Shown: positions 17,302-26,264 of the stretch, one piece after another
Layout of the letters: the number at the start of each line of letters is the position of its first letter
Numbering within the stretch: the stretch's first letter is position 1
Assembly: GCA_900548355.1 (NCBI GenBank)
Contig: URKR01000006.1
Location: forward strand, 39,991-103,990
Length of the DNA stretch: 64,000 nt
Reading direction: 5' to 3'
Origin: an uncultured Oscillospiraceae bacterium
GTDB taxonomy: Bacteria > Bacillota > Clostridia > Oscillospirales > Ruminococcaceae
Translations under genes and position numbers: made by a program
The notes under the pieces: generated by a model
What the model was told of the DNA's origin: nothing
What the model saw: only the letters and a program-made list of their open reading frames with translations
Databases searched by the model: none

Positions 17302-18702
17302 ATGTTCGAATACCCTGAAATCTTCCTTGCGCGGGAACGCGCGCTGCTCGGCGGCCGCTGCGAAACGCTGCTGTGCCACCCGGCCGAAACGCCGGCCCGC
17401 GGCGTCACGGCCAACACGCTGCGGCTGACCCCGGAGCGCCTTTTGGCCCAAAGCGGGCTGCCGCTGCGCCCCTCGCCGTTTGCGCCGGCCGCTTTCCGGC
17501 TGGCGGACGCAGACCTGCGCCCCGGCCGCCACCCATGGCACCATGCCGGGGCTTTTTATGTGCAGGAACCCAGCGCCGCGGCTCCGGCCGCGCTGCTCGG
17601 CGTGCGGCCCGGCATGCGGGTGGCGGACCTGTGCGCCGCGCCGGGCGGCAAATCCAGCCAGCTCGCCGCCGCGCTGGCCGGGCGGGGGCTGCTGCTTGCG
17701 AATGAGTACAACGCCGGCCGCGCCGCCGTGCTGCGCCAGAACCTTGAGCGGATGGGCGTGACCAACGCCGTAGTTACCAATGAGGACACGGCCCGGCTTG
17801 CCGCCGCGCTGCCGGGCTTGTTTGACTGCGTGCTCGTCGATGCGCCCTGCTCGGGCGAAGGAATGTTCCGCAAGGAGGCAGCCGCCGTCAGCCAATACAG
17901 CCAGGCTCTGGTCGAACACTGCGCTGCGCTCGGCGCGTCGATTCTTGACAATGCGGCCTCCCTCGTCGCGCCGGGCGGGCGGCTGCTGCTTTCCACCTGC
18001 ACCTTCGCCCCGGAGGAGGATGAAGGCCAGGTTGCTGCCTTTCTGGCACGCCATCCGGAATTTTTGCTCTGCGATCTTTCCGGCTGCGGCTTCGGCCACC
18101 CGGGCGAAGCAAACCGCGCCCCCGGCGCGCCGGCCGCCTTCCCGGCCGAAAAATGCCGCCGCATCTGGCCGGCCGACGGGGGAGAGGGACATTTTATGGC
18201 GCTGCTGCAAAAGCAGCCTGACGCCGCTCATGATGCGCGCCCTGCCAAGCCCTGGCGCACCGCCAAACCGCCGAAAGAGTGGCGCGCTTTTGCCGCCGAA
18301 CTGTTTCCGGCGCTGACCGATGCGCCGGGCCGGATGGTCGGCGATGTATGGATGCTGCTGCCCGAAACGCCGCTGCCCGAAACAAGGCTTCATATCCTGC
18401 GCGCCGGCGTGCCGGCCGGCCGGGTGGTCAAAAACCGGTTTGAGCCAGCCCATGCCCTTTTCATGGCCCGGGGCGCATTCTGCCCCAACCGGGAGGAACT
18501 CACGGTTGCCGACCCGCGCACGGCCGCCTGGCTGCGGGGTGAGGAAATCCCCGCCCGCACGGCGCATAACGGCTGGTGCGCCGTGCTTGTCGATGGGATG
18601 CCGCTCGGCTGCGGCAAGGCCAGCGGCGGGCGGATCAAGAACCATTACCCCAAAGCGCTGCGGATACAGGGGGAAAGCCTTGAACCATACGCACAAACGT
18701 GA
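17302..18702 (+). CDS. RsmF/RsmB-type rRNA cytosine-C5 methyltransferase
   Basis: A 466-aa SAM-dependent NOL1/NOP2/Sun family enzyme. The SAM-binding motif CAAPGGKSSQLAAAL starts near residue 111; the two Cys motifs of m5C methyltransferases are DAPCSGEGMF (about 180-189) and LLSTCTFAPEE (about 228-238). The GEGMFRK variant and the long C-terminal PUA/RNA-binding-like region point to the RsmF (YebU) branch, acting on 16S rRNA; the exact base cannot be read. The ATG at 17302 has only a weak AGGTG site. Confidence 0.88.
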   Translation: MFEYPEIFLARERALLGGRCETLLCHPAETPARGVTANTLRLTPERLLAQSGLPLRPSPFAPAAFRLADADLRPGRHPWHHAGAFYVQEPSAAAPAALLGVRPGMRVADLCAAPGGKSSQLAAALAGRGLLLANEYNAGRAAVLRQNLERMGVTNAVVTNEDTARLAAALPGLFDCVLVDAPCSGEGMFRKEAAAVSQYSQALVEHCAALGASILDNAASLVAPGGRLLLSTCTFAPEEDEGQVAAFLARHPEFLLCDLSGCGFGHPGEANRAPGAPAAFPAEKCRRIWPADGGEGHFMALLQKQPDAAHDARPAKPWRTAKPPKEWRAFAAELFPALTDAPGRMVGDVWMLLPETPLPETRLHILRAGVPAGRVVKNRFEPAHALFMARGAFCPNREELTVADPRTAAWLRGEEIPARTAHNGWCAVLVDGMPLGCGKASGGRIKNHYPKALRIQGESLEPYAQT

Positions 18703-18708
18703 TATAAT
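18680..18708 (+). promoter_or_regulatory. SigA-type promoter of yebC
   Basis: TTGAAC (18680-18685), 17-bp spacer, consensus TATAAT (18703-18708). It overlaps the end of the methyltransferase gene and lies 85 bp before yebC. Confidence 0.8.
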
Positions 18709-18792
18709 AAAGTGTCATGCATCATGAATTGCCCGGCGGGCGTTTGTTTGGCCCCGCCCCGGCCCACACTATATTCGGAGGGGAAACATCCA

Positions 18793-19530
18793 ATGTCTGG
18801 ACACAGCAAATGGAACAACATCAAACGTAAGAAGGAAAAGACCGACGGCGCCCGTGCCAAGGTGTTCACCAAGATCGGCCGCGAAATCAGCGTGGCCGTG
18901 CGGGAAGGCGGCGCCGACCCGGCTTCCAACAGCAAGCTCGCGGCCCTGATCTCCAAGGCCAAGGCCAACAATGTCCCCAATGACAACATCCAGCGCATCA
19001 TCAAGCGCGCCGAGGGCGGCGACAAGACCGAGTACGAGGCCATGACCTACGAGGGTTACGGCCCCGGCGGCATCGCAGTCATGGTCGATACCCTGACCGA
19101 CAACCGCAACCGCACCGCGGCCAATATGCGCCACTATTTTGACAAGTTCGGCGGCAACCTTGGCCAGATGGGCTGTGTCGGCTTCCTGTTCAGCCAGAAA
19201 GGCGTGATTGTCGTCGATCTCGAAGACAAGGACCCTGACGCCGTTATGATGGATGCGCTTGACGCCGGCGCCGAGGATTTTGACGCCGGTGAGGATGCCG
19301 CCGAAGTGACCACCACCCCCGACAATTTCACCGCCGTCTGTGACGCGCTGCAGGAAAAGGGATATGAGTTTGTCTCGGCGGATATCGCCCAGGTGCCCGC
19401 CACCACCACCGCCCTCGGCGACCCCGACCAGATGGCCAACATGGCCAAGCTGCTTGACGCGCTGGAGGATGACGACGATGTCCAGAACGTCTGGCACAAC
19501 CTCGAAAACGAGGACGAGCTCGACCGGTAA
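18793..19530 (+). CDS. yebC: YebC/PmpR family protein
   Basis: A 245-aa protein opening with the invariant MSGHSKWNNIKRKK. Family members act as transcription regulators or, as recently proposed, translation factors for difficult peptide bonds. Other family blocks include FTKIGREISVAVREGG, PNDNIQRIIKRA and YEGYGPGG; the C-terminal domain is acidic. GGAGGGG precedes the ATG; an upstream in-frame ATG at 18712 lies before that site. Confidence 0.94.
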   Translation: MSGHSKWNNIKRKKEKTDGARAKVFTKIGREISVAVREGGADPASNSKLAALISKAKANNVPNDNIQRIIKRAEGGDKTEYEAMTYEGYGPGGIAVMVDTLTDNRNRTAANMRHYFDKFGGNLGQMGCVGFLFSQKGVIVVDLEDKDPDAVMMDALDAGAEDFDAGEDAAEVTTTPDNFTAVCDALQEKGYEFVSADIAQVPATTTALGDPDQMANMAKLLDALEDDDDVQNVWHNLENEDELDR

Positions 19531-19537
19531 ATCGCAC

Positions 19538-19588
19538 GCAGCGCAACCCGCAGCAGGGCGTCCCTGGCCGGGCTGCGCTGCCTTTTTA
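19538..19588 (+). terminator. Terminator between yebC and the pseudokinase gene
   Basis: Thirteen-base arms 19538-19550 and 19569-19581 with one mismatch, an inner small hairpin (CAGGG-CGT-CCCTG), then TTTTT (19583-19587). It lies eight bases after yebC. Confidence 0.75.
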
Positions 19589-19613
19589 TGTTGTTCGCTA
19601 AGGAGGCAAGCTG

Positions 19614-21230
19614 ATGCCGTTTCCGTATTGCCCATACTGTCTGGAACCGCTCGAGGGGGCGGTGGGGGAGGCCTGCCCGCACTGCGGCAAAAGCCTTGTG
19701 AACCGCAACCCCGAAGGCGCATTGCCGCTGGGCGCGCAGCTGGGCGGCCGGTACACGGTGGGGGATTACCTGAACGCCGACGGCGACGGCCTGGCCTACC
19801 GCGGGGTGGAAAACGCCACCCGCCGGTTTGTGCTGATTAAAGAGTATTTCCCCGTGACCTTGTGCAACGGCCGCAGCCCGGAAGGCGCGCTGATGCCCAA
19901 GGACGGCCGTGAAGTGCTGTTCAAGACAAGCCGGATGGATTTTAAAGATCTTTACGACGACCTGCACAACCTGACCCCGGCCACCGGCCTTTCCCAGATT
20001 CTGGATGTGCTCGAAGAGAACAACACCGTCTATGCGGTGGAGGAGAGCGAGAAGGGAATGACGCTGAGCCATTACCTGACGCTGCGCGCCCGCAACCTGA
20101 CCCCGGCCGAAGCCCGCACCCTGCTGCAGCCGGTTATGGAGGGGGTTACGCTGCTGCACAAGGCCGGGCTGATCCACCGCGGCATCTGCCCCGACAACAT
20201 CCTGCTGCCGATTGACGGCGGCGCACGGCTGACCGGCTACGGCACGCTGGCGCTGCGCACCGGCGGCAGCGAACTGAAAAGCCAACTCTATGCCGGGTAT
20301 GCCGCGCCGGAACAGTACTCGGCCGCGGAATTTTCGGGCCGGTACACCGATGTCTATGCGCTGGCCGCCGTGACCTACCGCCTTGTCACCGGCCAGGTGC
20401 CGGTTGCCGCCACCCAGCGCAAGGTGCGGGACAGCCTGGAAAGCGCGCACAGCCTGGAGAGTGGGGTGCCAACCTACTTTTCGCAGGTGCTGGCCTGTGC
20501 GATGCGGCTCGACCCGGCCAAGCGGATGCAGACGGTGCCCGAGCTGATGAGCGCGCTGACCGACCCGAATGTCGCCAACGCGATGTTTGAGCGTGGGGAC
20601 AACCAGATCTCAACCAAAAAGATCCTTGGCGCGTCGCTTGTGGTCATTTTTGTGCTGGTGGTGCTGCTGCTTTGGAGCCTGACCAACCCGATGGGGGCCG
20701 GCGGCGCAGCTTCTGCCACCCCGACGCCGGAACCCAGCCCGACGCTCGCGCCGATCACTGATGATTTTTCAGTTATTCCTAATTTGGTTGGCCGGGATTA
20801 TGAGACCGAGATCAAGGATAGCGACCTCTACCAGCACTACCGTATCTCGGTGACCGAGGAATATTCCTCCGAGGTGGAGGAGGGCAAGGTCATCCGCCAG
20901 GAACCGATGCCAGGTACCGTTATGGGCCAGCAGAGTCCGACGATTCAACTCTATATCAGTGCCGGACCGATGCTCGTTGATATGCCAAAAATTATCGGTT
21001 TTCCGCTAGAAAAGGCCCGCTCTCTGCTCGAGGCGATGGGCATCCAATATACAATCCAGCCGGTCGATAACGACGGCAGCTATACGACCAACCAGGTCGT
21101 GCGCTGTACCCTCAACGGCGCCGAGCTTGTCCCCGGCACCCGGCTGGACATTGAGACCGACATCATCACGATCGAGGTGGCCGGCCTCAAACCCGAACCA
21201 ACCCCGACGGCGCAGGCGACGGGGGAGTGA
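19614..21230 (+). CDS. Zinc-ribbon PASTA-domain Ser/Thr kinase homologue, probably a pseudokinase
   Basis: A 538-aa membrane protein. Parts in order: a zinc ribbon (Cys6, Cys9, Cys21, Cys24), a kinase-fold domain (about 45-315), a Thr/Gln linker, one membrane helix (about 338-357), a Pro-rich stretch and two PASTA domains (about 386-450 and 455-520) facing outside. The ATP-site Lys is present (Lys76 in VLIKEYF), but the catalytic HRD is HRG (188-190) and the DFG is GYG (208-210), so phosphotransfer is unlikely. PASTA domains bind peptidoglycan fragments in related kinases. AAGGAGG precedes the ATG; no PP2C phosphatase neighbour is seen. Confidence 0.85.
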   Translation: MPFPYCPYCLEPLEGAVGEACPHCGKSLVNRNPEGALPLGAQLGGRYTVGDYLNADGDGLAYRGVENATRRFVLIKEYFPVTLCNGRSPEGALMPKDGREVLFKTSRMDFKDLYDDLHNLTPATGLSQILDVLEENNTVYAVEESEKGMTLSHYLTLRARNLTPAEARTLLQPVMEGVTLLHKAGLIHRGICPDNILLPIDGGARLTGYGTLALRTGGSELKSQLYAGYAAPEQYSAAEFSGRYTDVYALAAVTYRLVTGQVPVAATQRKVRDSLESAHSLESGVPTYFSQVLACAMRLDPAKRMQTVPELMSALTDPNVANAMFERGDNQISTKKILGASLVVIFVLVVLLLWSLTNPMGAGGAASATPTPEPSPTLAPITDDFSVIPNLVGRDYETEIKDSDLYQHYRISVTEEYSSEVEEGKVIRQEPMPGTVMGQQSPTIQLYISAGPMLVDMPKIIGFPLEKARSLLEAMGIQYTIQPVDNDGSYTTNQVVRCTLNGAELVPGTRLDIETDIITIEVAGLKPEPTPTAQATGE

Positions 21231-21304
21231 GAGAGAAGCTCTTACTCACCGGGCGTTCAGAGCGCGGAGGCACTTAACGCCGAGCGCTAACCCTGATGAC
21301 AGAC

Positions 21305-21350
21305 AAAACCGCTGTGTGCGGCCTTTTGCGGGCCCGCGCACAGCGGTTTT
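21305..21350. terminator. Bidirectional terminator between converging genes
   Basis: Seventeen-base arms 21305-21321 and 21334-21350 (one G-U pair) flanked by an A-run and a T-run (TTTTGCTTTTTT), so it can stop both the pseudokinase gene (+) and the asnA unit (-). Confidence 0.88.
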
Positions 21351-21356
21351 GCTTTT

Positions 21357-21566
21357 TTATTTTACCAAACCATGTACCTCAAACAGGGTCAGCATTTCGC
21401 GCAGCGTCATGCGGCGGGCGAAGAGCTGGCGGTAGGTGGCGGATTTGACCCGCCCGGCCTCCTTGAGCTCCTCCATCCTGGCAACGGTGGCGGCGTATTC
21501 GCGCTGTACGTCGGCCAGCACGGCCTCAAACGCAGCCAGCCGCTCGGCGGTGCCCGGCGCGCTCAC
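21357..21566 (-). CDS. Small 69-residue helical protein coupled to asnA
   Basis: A short, mostly helical protein (about residues 5-60 predicted helix, rich in Ala, Glu, Arg, Leu). Its GTG start overlaps the asnA stop (GTGA), so it is translationally coupled to asnA; a longer reading from 21617 would overlap asnA deeply and has no binding site. No family is recognised. It resembles a regulator-sized or chorismate-mutase-like helical hairpin only in a loose sense. The terminator at 21305 closes the unit. Confidence 0.6.
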   Translation of the reverse strand: MSAPGTAERLAAFEAVLADVQREYAATVARMEELKEAGRVKSATYRQLFARRMTLREMLTLFEVHGLVK

Positions 21567-22573
21567 AGCAGTTTCACGCCGGCGGCTTCGCAGGCAGCCA
21601 GCGTCTCCTGGTCCCACAGGCTCACCTGCACTTCGCCCACATGGGCTTTGCCCAAAAGAAGCATGCAGAGCCGGCTCTGGCCGATGCCGCCGCCCATCGT
21701 CAGTGGCAGTTTGCCCTCAAGCAGCATTTTGTGGAAGGGGAGCTCGGCGCGCTCAGGGCAGCCGGCTTCGTCGAGCTGGCGGCGCAGCGCGGCCGCATCA
21801 ACCCGGATACCCATGCTCGAAAGTTCGAGCGCGCAGCCCAGCGGCTTGTGCCAGAACAGAATGTCGGCGTTGAGGGTCCAATCGTCATAGTCGGGCGCGC
21901 GGCCGTCGTGCGGCGCGCCCGAAGCCAGCCTGCCGCCAATCTGCAGCAGGCAGACCGTGCCGTGCGCTTTGGTGAAGGCGGTTTCCCGCTCCTTCGGGGA
22001 GAGAGCGGGGTAGAGGTCCTCAAGCTGCTGGGTGGTGATGAAGGTGATATCCCGGCTCAGCCGCACCCGCTTGAGTTCGGGAAACTTCCAGCGCAGCTCG
22101 TCGGCCGTTGCGCAGACGGCATCGACAATGTCCTGCACCGTTGCCTGCAGAAAAGCCATTGTGCGCTGGCGTTCGGTCACGACCCGTTCCCAGTCCCACT
22201 GGTCCACATAGATGCTGTGCAGGTTGTCGGGAATTTCGTCGCGGCGGATTGCATTCATATCGCAGACAATGCCCTGCCCGGGGCGGAAACCGTACTTGGC
22301 AAGCGCATACCGCTTCCATTTGGCAAGGCTGTGCACAACCTCGGCTTCGCCCGAAAGGCCCGGCACGTCGAACCGGACCGGCCGCTCAACGCCGTTGAGG
22401 TCATCGTTGAGGCCGCTGCCCTGCGCGACAAAGAGCGGGGCCGTCACCCGCTTGAGGTGCAGCGCGGCGCAGATTTTTTCCTGGAAAATCGTCTTGATCA
22501 GGCCGATGGCCTTCTGGGTGTCATACAGGCCGAGCAGGCTTTTGTACCCGGCCGGGATTACGGTGTTGGACAT
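21563..22573 (-). CDS. asnA: Aspartate-ammonia ligase (asparagine synthetase A)
   Basis: A 336-aa ATP-dependent enzyme making asparagine from aspartate and ammonia, related to class II aminoacyl-tRNA synthetases. Family blocks seen: LNDDLNGVERPVRFD (about 60-74), IYVDQWDWERV, and the C-terminal LPLTMGGGIGQSRLCMLLL (about 290-308) forming the ATP site. AAAGGGG precedes the ATG. The gene upstream is the ABC exporter pair, separated by a family A repeat; no clear promoter was found. Confidence 0.94.
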   Translation of the reverse strand: MSNTVIPAGYKSLLGLYDTQKAIGLIKTIFQEKICAALHLKRVTAPLFVAQGSGLNDDLNGVERPVRFDVPGLSGEAEVVHSLAKWKRYALAKYGFRPGQGIVCDMNAIRRDEIPDNLHSIYVDQWDWERVVTERQRTMAFLQATVQDIVDAVCATADELRWKFPELKRVRLSRDITFITTQQLEDLYPALSPKERETAFTKAHGTVCLLQIGGRLASGAPHDGRAPDYDDWTLNADILFWHKPLGCALELSSMGIRVDAAALRRQLDEAGCPERAELPFHKMLLEGKLPLTMGGGIGQSRLCMLLLGKAHVGEVQVSLWDQETLAACEAAGVKLL

Positions 22574-22594
22574 CTTGCATACCCCTTTCTCTAT

Positions 22595-22722
22595 TTTAGA
22601 GTTTAGAGTGGAGAGTTTAGCTGTGGTGCGCCTTGCGGCGCGTTTTGAAAACGATTCTTTGAGCGTGCTGCAAGTGCGCGATCCACCAAATCCAAACTCT
22701 TACCTAAACTCTGAATTCTCAA
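22595..22722. repeat. Family A interspersed inverted-repeat element
   Basis: Left end TTTAGAGTTTAGAGTGGAG and right end ACTCTTACCTAAACTCTGAA are imperfect inverted repeats. Inside lie GTGGTGCGCCTTGCGGCGCG and GCGCGATCCACC, the inner hairpin arms. About 128 bp, non-coding, filling the gap between the ABC exporter and asnA. Confidence 0.6.
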
Positions 22723-22725
22723 AAA

Positions 22726-24483
22726 TCAGACCTGTGCGAACTGGCTCTGGTACAGTTCGGCATAGAAGCCGCCCTTGGCAAGCAGTTCGTCGTGGGTGCC
22801 GCTTTCAATGATGCTGCCGCTCTTCATGACAAGGATGCGGTCGGCGTTTTTGATGGTGGAAAGCCGGTGGGCGACAATGAAGCTTGTCCGCCCGCGCATA
22901 AGCTCCTCGAATGCGGCCTGTACCAGCACTTCGGTACGGGTATCAATGGAGGAGGTCGCTTCATCCAGAATCAAAATCGGCGGCCGCCGCAGCATGACCC
23001 GCGCAATGCAGAGCAGCTGCCGCTGGCCGGCGCTCAAATTGCCGCCGTCCTCATCCAGTTCGGTATCATAGCCGAGCGGAAGCCGGGTGATAAAGCTGTG
23101 CGCGCGGGCCTTTTTGGCCGCGGCTTCGATCTCGGCGCGGGTGGCATCCGGTTTGCCGTAGGCTATGTTTTCGGCCACCGTGCCGCATTTGAGCCAGGTT
23201 TCCTGCAAAACCATGCCAAGGTTTGCGCGCAGTGAATCGCGGGTGACCTCGTCAATCGGGGTGTCGTCCACCTTGAGCGAACCGCTGTTGATGTCATAAA
23301 ACCGCATCAGCAGGTTGACCAGCGTTGTCTTGCCGCAGCCGGTCGGGCCGACCAGCGCGATCCGCTGCCCCGGCCAGACCCGCAGGTTCATGTCTTCAAT
23401 CAGCGGCACGGCGGGGTCGTAGCGGAACTTGACATGCTCAAAGGCAACCCGACCGGCGCCCTGGTGCAGCACGGCGGCGTCGGGCTTATCCGGCGTGATC
23501 GGTTCCTCGTCAATCAGATCAAACACCCGCTGGGCGCAGGCCAGCGCGTTTTGCAGTTCGGTCATCACGCTCGAAATATCGTTGAAAGGTTTGGTGTACT
23601 GGTTGGCATACTGCAGCAGCGCCGACAGGCTGCCTGCGGTAATCGCCCCGCCGATGGCGAAGACGGCGCCCAGCACCCCGACTGCGGCATAGACAAGCGC
23701 GTTGACAAACCGGGTGCAGGGGTTGACAAGGGAGGAAAAGAAGGTGGCCCGCACGCCGCAGCGCTGCAGATCCTGGTTGACGGTTTCAAACCGGGCTTCG
23801 GCGCGGGTTTCATAACCGAAGGCGCGCACGAGATGCTCATTGCCGACGAGTTCCTCAACAAGGGAGGTCATCTCGGCGCGGGTTTCGCTCTGCACCCGGA
23901 ACATCGCGTAGGTGTGCTGGGCGATAAAACGCGCGACAAAGAAGGAGAGGGGGGTGAGCACCACGACGACCAGCGTGATCCGCCAATCAATCGAAAACAT
24001 GAAGACAAGGGTGACGATGATGGTTAATACGCCGGTGAACAGCTGGGTAAAGCCCATGAGAAGGCCGTCAGAAAACTGCTCGACGTCGGTTGTCAGCCGG
24101 CTGATTGTCTCGCCCGGGCGGTGGGCGTCGATGTAGCGCAGCGGCAGGACTTCCAGGCGGCGGAACGCCTGCACGCGGATGTCCCGCACAACCTGGAAGG
24201 TGATGCGGTTGTTGATGACATTCATCAGCCACTGGCTGGCCGCCGTGACCAAGACAACCAGGGCGATCTGCACCGCGATCCGGCCCAGCGCCGGAAAATC
24301 CACCCGGCCGGGGCCCAGAATCAGGTCAACCCCGTAACCGGTCAGCACAGGGGCATACAGGGTGGTCACAACGGTGACGGCCGCCAGGGCCAGCGAAAGC
24401 GCAACCAGCAGCTTGTACGGGGCGATCAGCCCCCATACGCGGCGGATTGTGCCGGGGGAAGCTTGCAGCTTTTTGTTGCTCAT
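22726..24483 (-). CDS. ABC exporter half-transporter with intact ATPase site
   Basis: A 585-aa type IV ABC exporter subunit: six membrane segments (about 20-310), then the nucleotide-binding domain with Walker A GPTGCGKTT, signature LSAGQ, Walker B LILDEATSSID and H-loop AHRLST. The catalytic Glu and His are intact. It overlaps the preceding gene by four bases (ATGA), so the two surely form a heterodimer, similar to the BmrCD/TM287-288 class of multidrug exporters. The substrate is unknown. Confidence 0.9.
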   Translation of the reverse strand: MSNKKLQASPGTIRRVWGLIAPYKLLVALSLALAAVTVVTTLYAPVLTGYGVDLILGPGRVDFPALGRIAVQIALVVLVTAASQWLMNVINNRITFQVVRDIRVQAFRRLEVLPLRYIDAHRPGETISRLTTDVEQFSDGLLMGFTQLFTGVLTIIVTLVFMFSIDWRITLVVVVLTPLSFFVARFIAQHTYAMFRVQSETRAEMTSLVEELVGNEHLVRAFGYETRAEARFETVNQDLQRCGVRATFFSSLVNPCTRFVNALVYAAVGVLGAVFAIGGAITAGSLSALLQYANQYTKPFNDISSVMTELQNALACAQRVFDLIDEEPITPDKPDAAVLHQGAGRVAFEHVKFRYDPAVPLIEDMNLRVWPGQRIALVGPTGCGKTTLVNLLMRFYDINSGSLKVDDTPIDEVTRDSLRANLGMVLQETWLKCGTVAENIAYGKPDATRAEIEAAAKKARAHSFITRLPLGYDTELDEDGGNLSAGQRQLLCIARVMLRRPPILILDEATSSIDTRTEVLVQAAFEELMRGRTSFIVAHRLSTIKNADRILVMKSGSIIESGTHDELLAKGGFYAELYQSQFAQV

Positions 24484-26219
24484 AGCGTTTTGTCCACCTC
24501 CTCACGGCTCAGCTGGCTCAGGCAGATCTCCTTATAGACCGGGCAGCGTGCAAGCAGATCGGCATGGGTGCCGTTGCCCACAAGCCTGCCATCGTCAAGA
24601 ACAAGAATCCGGTCGGCCCGCTGCACGGCGGCCGCACGCTGCGAGACGATAAAGACGGTCATGCCGCCGGTATTGCGGCGCAGCGCGCGGCGCAAAGCCG
24701 CGTCGGTCGCAAAGTCCAGGGCAGAGGAACTGTCGTCCAGAATCAAAACCGGCGGCTGGGGCACAAGCGCGCGGGCAATGCAGAGCCGCTGCCGCTGCCC
24801 GCCCGAGAAGTTGCGCCCGGCGGTTTCGACCGGTTCGTCCAGCCCGCCCGGCTTGCCGCGCACAAAATCGGCGGCCTGGGCAATCTCGAGCGCCTGCCAG
24901 ATCTGTTCGTCTGTGGCATCGGGGCAGGCCCAGCGCATGTTGTCACGGATGGTGCCGGTGAAAAGCATCGCCTTTTGGGGAACGACGCCGACGAGCCCGC
25001 GCAGCTGGGCAAAGCCGTAGGCCTTGATGTCGCGGCCGAAAAGGGCGATTTCGCCGGCGCTCGCATCATAGAAACGGGCGATCAGGTTGACAAGCGTTGT
25101 CTTGCCGCTGCCGGTGCCGCCGATAATGCCGATCGTCTGGCCCGGCCGCGCAGCAAAATCGATGGATTCAAGGCTCGGCGCCGCGGCGGCAGGGTAGGTG
25201 AAGGATACGCCGGCAAACCGCACAGCCGGCGCATCGGCCACCGGGGAAAGCGTACCGGCGGCCGGGTCCGGCATGGTGGTTTGGGTGTTGAGAAGCTCGT
25301 TGACCCGGATACCGCTGGCCACCGCGCGGGTGACCGAGATGACAAGGTCGGCCAGCCGCAAAAGGCTTGCAAGGATCTGGTTCATATAGCTGATCAGCGC
25401 AATGATCTGCCCCTGCGTCAGGCTGCCGGCGTCAACCAGCCGCCCGCCGCGCAGCAGCACGGCCAGTATGCCGAAGTTGACCAGCAGATAGGTCAGCGGG
25501 TTCATCAGCGCTGAAATCCGGCCGGCCTTCTGCTGGATTGCCTTGAGCTTGTCATTGGTGGCGGTGAAGGCGGCAATCTCATCTTCCTGGCGGGAAAAGG
25601 CACGCACAACCCGCGCGCCGACATAGTTTTCACGCGTGAGCAGGGTGACCCTGTCAAGGGTGTTTTGCGCTTCGTGGTAGCGCGGCACCGTCACCCGCAT
25701 AATCAGGTAGATGACCAGCGAGATGGCGGCGGTCACAGCAAGAAACCACAGCGTCATGGCAGGGCTGATGGACAGCGCAATGACGAGCGCGCCGATCACG
25801 ATGAAAGGGGAGCGCAGCAGCAGCCGCAGCGTCATGTTCACGCCGTTTTGCAGCTGGTTCACGTCGCTGGTCATCCGGGTGACCAGCGTCGGGGTGCCGA
25901 TGCCGTCCAGCTCGGCATAGCCCAGGGTCTGGATATGGTGGAACAGATCCCGCCGCAGCGCGGTTCCGTACCCCAGCGCGGCCTTGGCGGAAAAGTACTG
26001 GGCCGTCACGCTGGAGGCAAGCCCCACGGCGGCCAGCAGTACAAGCAAAAGCCCTTCACGGGCAATGGCGCCGATGTTTCCGGCCGCGATGCCGCTGTCC
26101 ACAATGTTGGCAACCACCAGCGGAACAAGCAGCTCGAAGCAGGCTTCCAGCATTTTGAAGAGCGGGGCCAGCACGGTTTCCTTCTCATACCCTTTCAGGT
26201 AACGCAGCAGCCTGCGCAT
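24480..26219 (-). CDS. ABC exporter half-transporter with degenerate ATPase site
   Basis: A 579-aa ABC exporter subunit with six membrane segments and a nucleotide-binding domain (Walker A GGTGSGKTT, signature FSGGQ). Walker B reads LILDDSSSALD, with Asp where the catalytic Glu should be, and the switch His is Gln (VSQRAAA). Its own Walker site would therefore be non-hydrolysing, the usual asymmetry of heterodimeric exporters. ATG 26219 is chosen because GAGAGGA lies eight bases before it; ATG 26225 is too close to that site. Confidence 0.88.
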   Translation of the reverse strand: MRRLLRYLKGYEKETVLAPLFKMLEACFELLVPLVVANIVDSGIAAGNIGAIAREGLLLVLLAAVGLASSVTAQYFSAKAALGYGTALRRDLFHHIQTLGYAELDGIGTPTLVTRMTSDVNQLQNGVNMTLRLLLRSPFIVIGALVIALSISPAMTLWFLAVTAAISLVIYLIMRVTVPRYHEAQNTLDRVTLLTRENYVGARVVRAFSRQEDEIAAFTATNDKLKAIQQKAGRISALMNPLTYLLVNFGILAVLLRGGRLVDAGSLTQGQIIALISYMNQILASLLRLADLVISVTRAVASGIRVNELLNTQTTMPDPAAGTLSPVADAPAVRFAGVSFTYPAAAAPSLESIDFAARPGQTIGIIGGTGSGKTTLVNLIARFYDASAGEIALFGRDIKAYGFAQLRGLVGVVPQKAMLFTGTIRDNMRWACPDATDEQIWQALEIAQAADFVRGKPGGLDEPVETAGRNFSGGQRQRLCIARALVPQPPVLILDDSSSALDFATDAALRRALRRNTGGMTVFIVSQRAAAVQRADRILVLDDGRLVGNGTHADLLARCPVYKEICLSQLSREEVDKTL

Positions 26220-26264
26220 GGGCATCTTCCTCTCTATGGTTCGGTTGGTAAATAAACGTATGCG

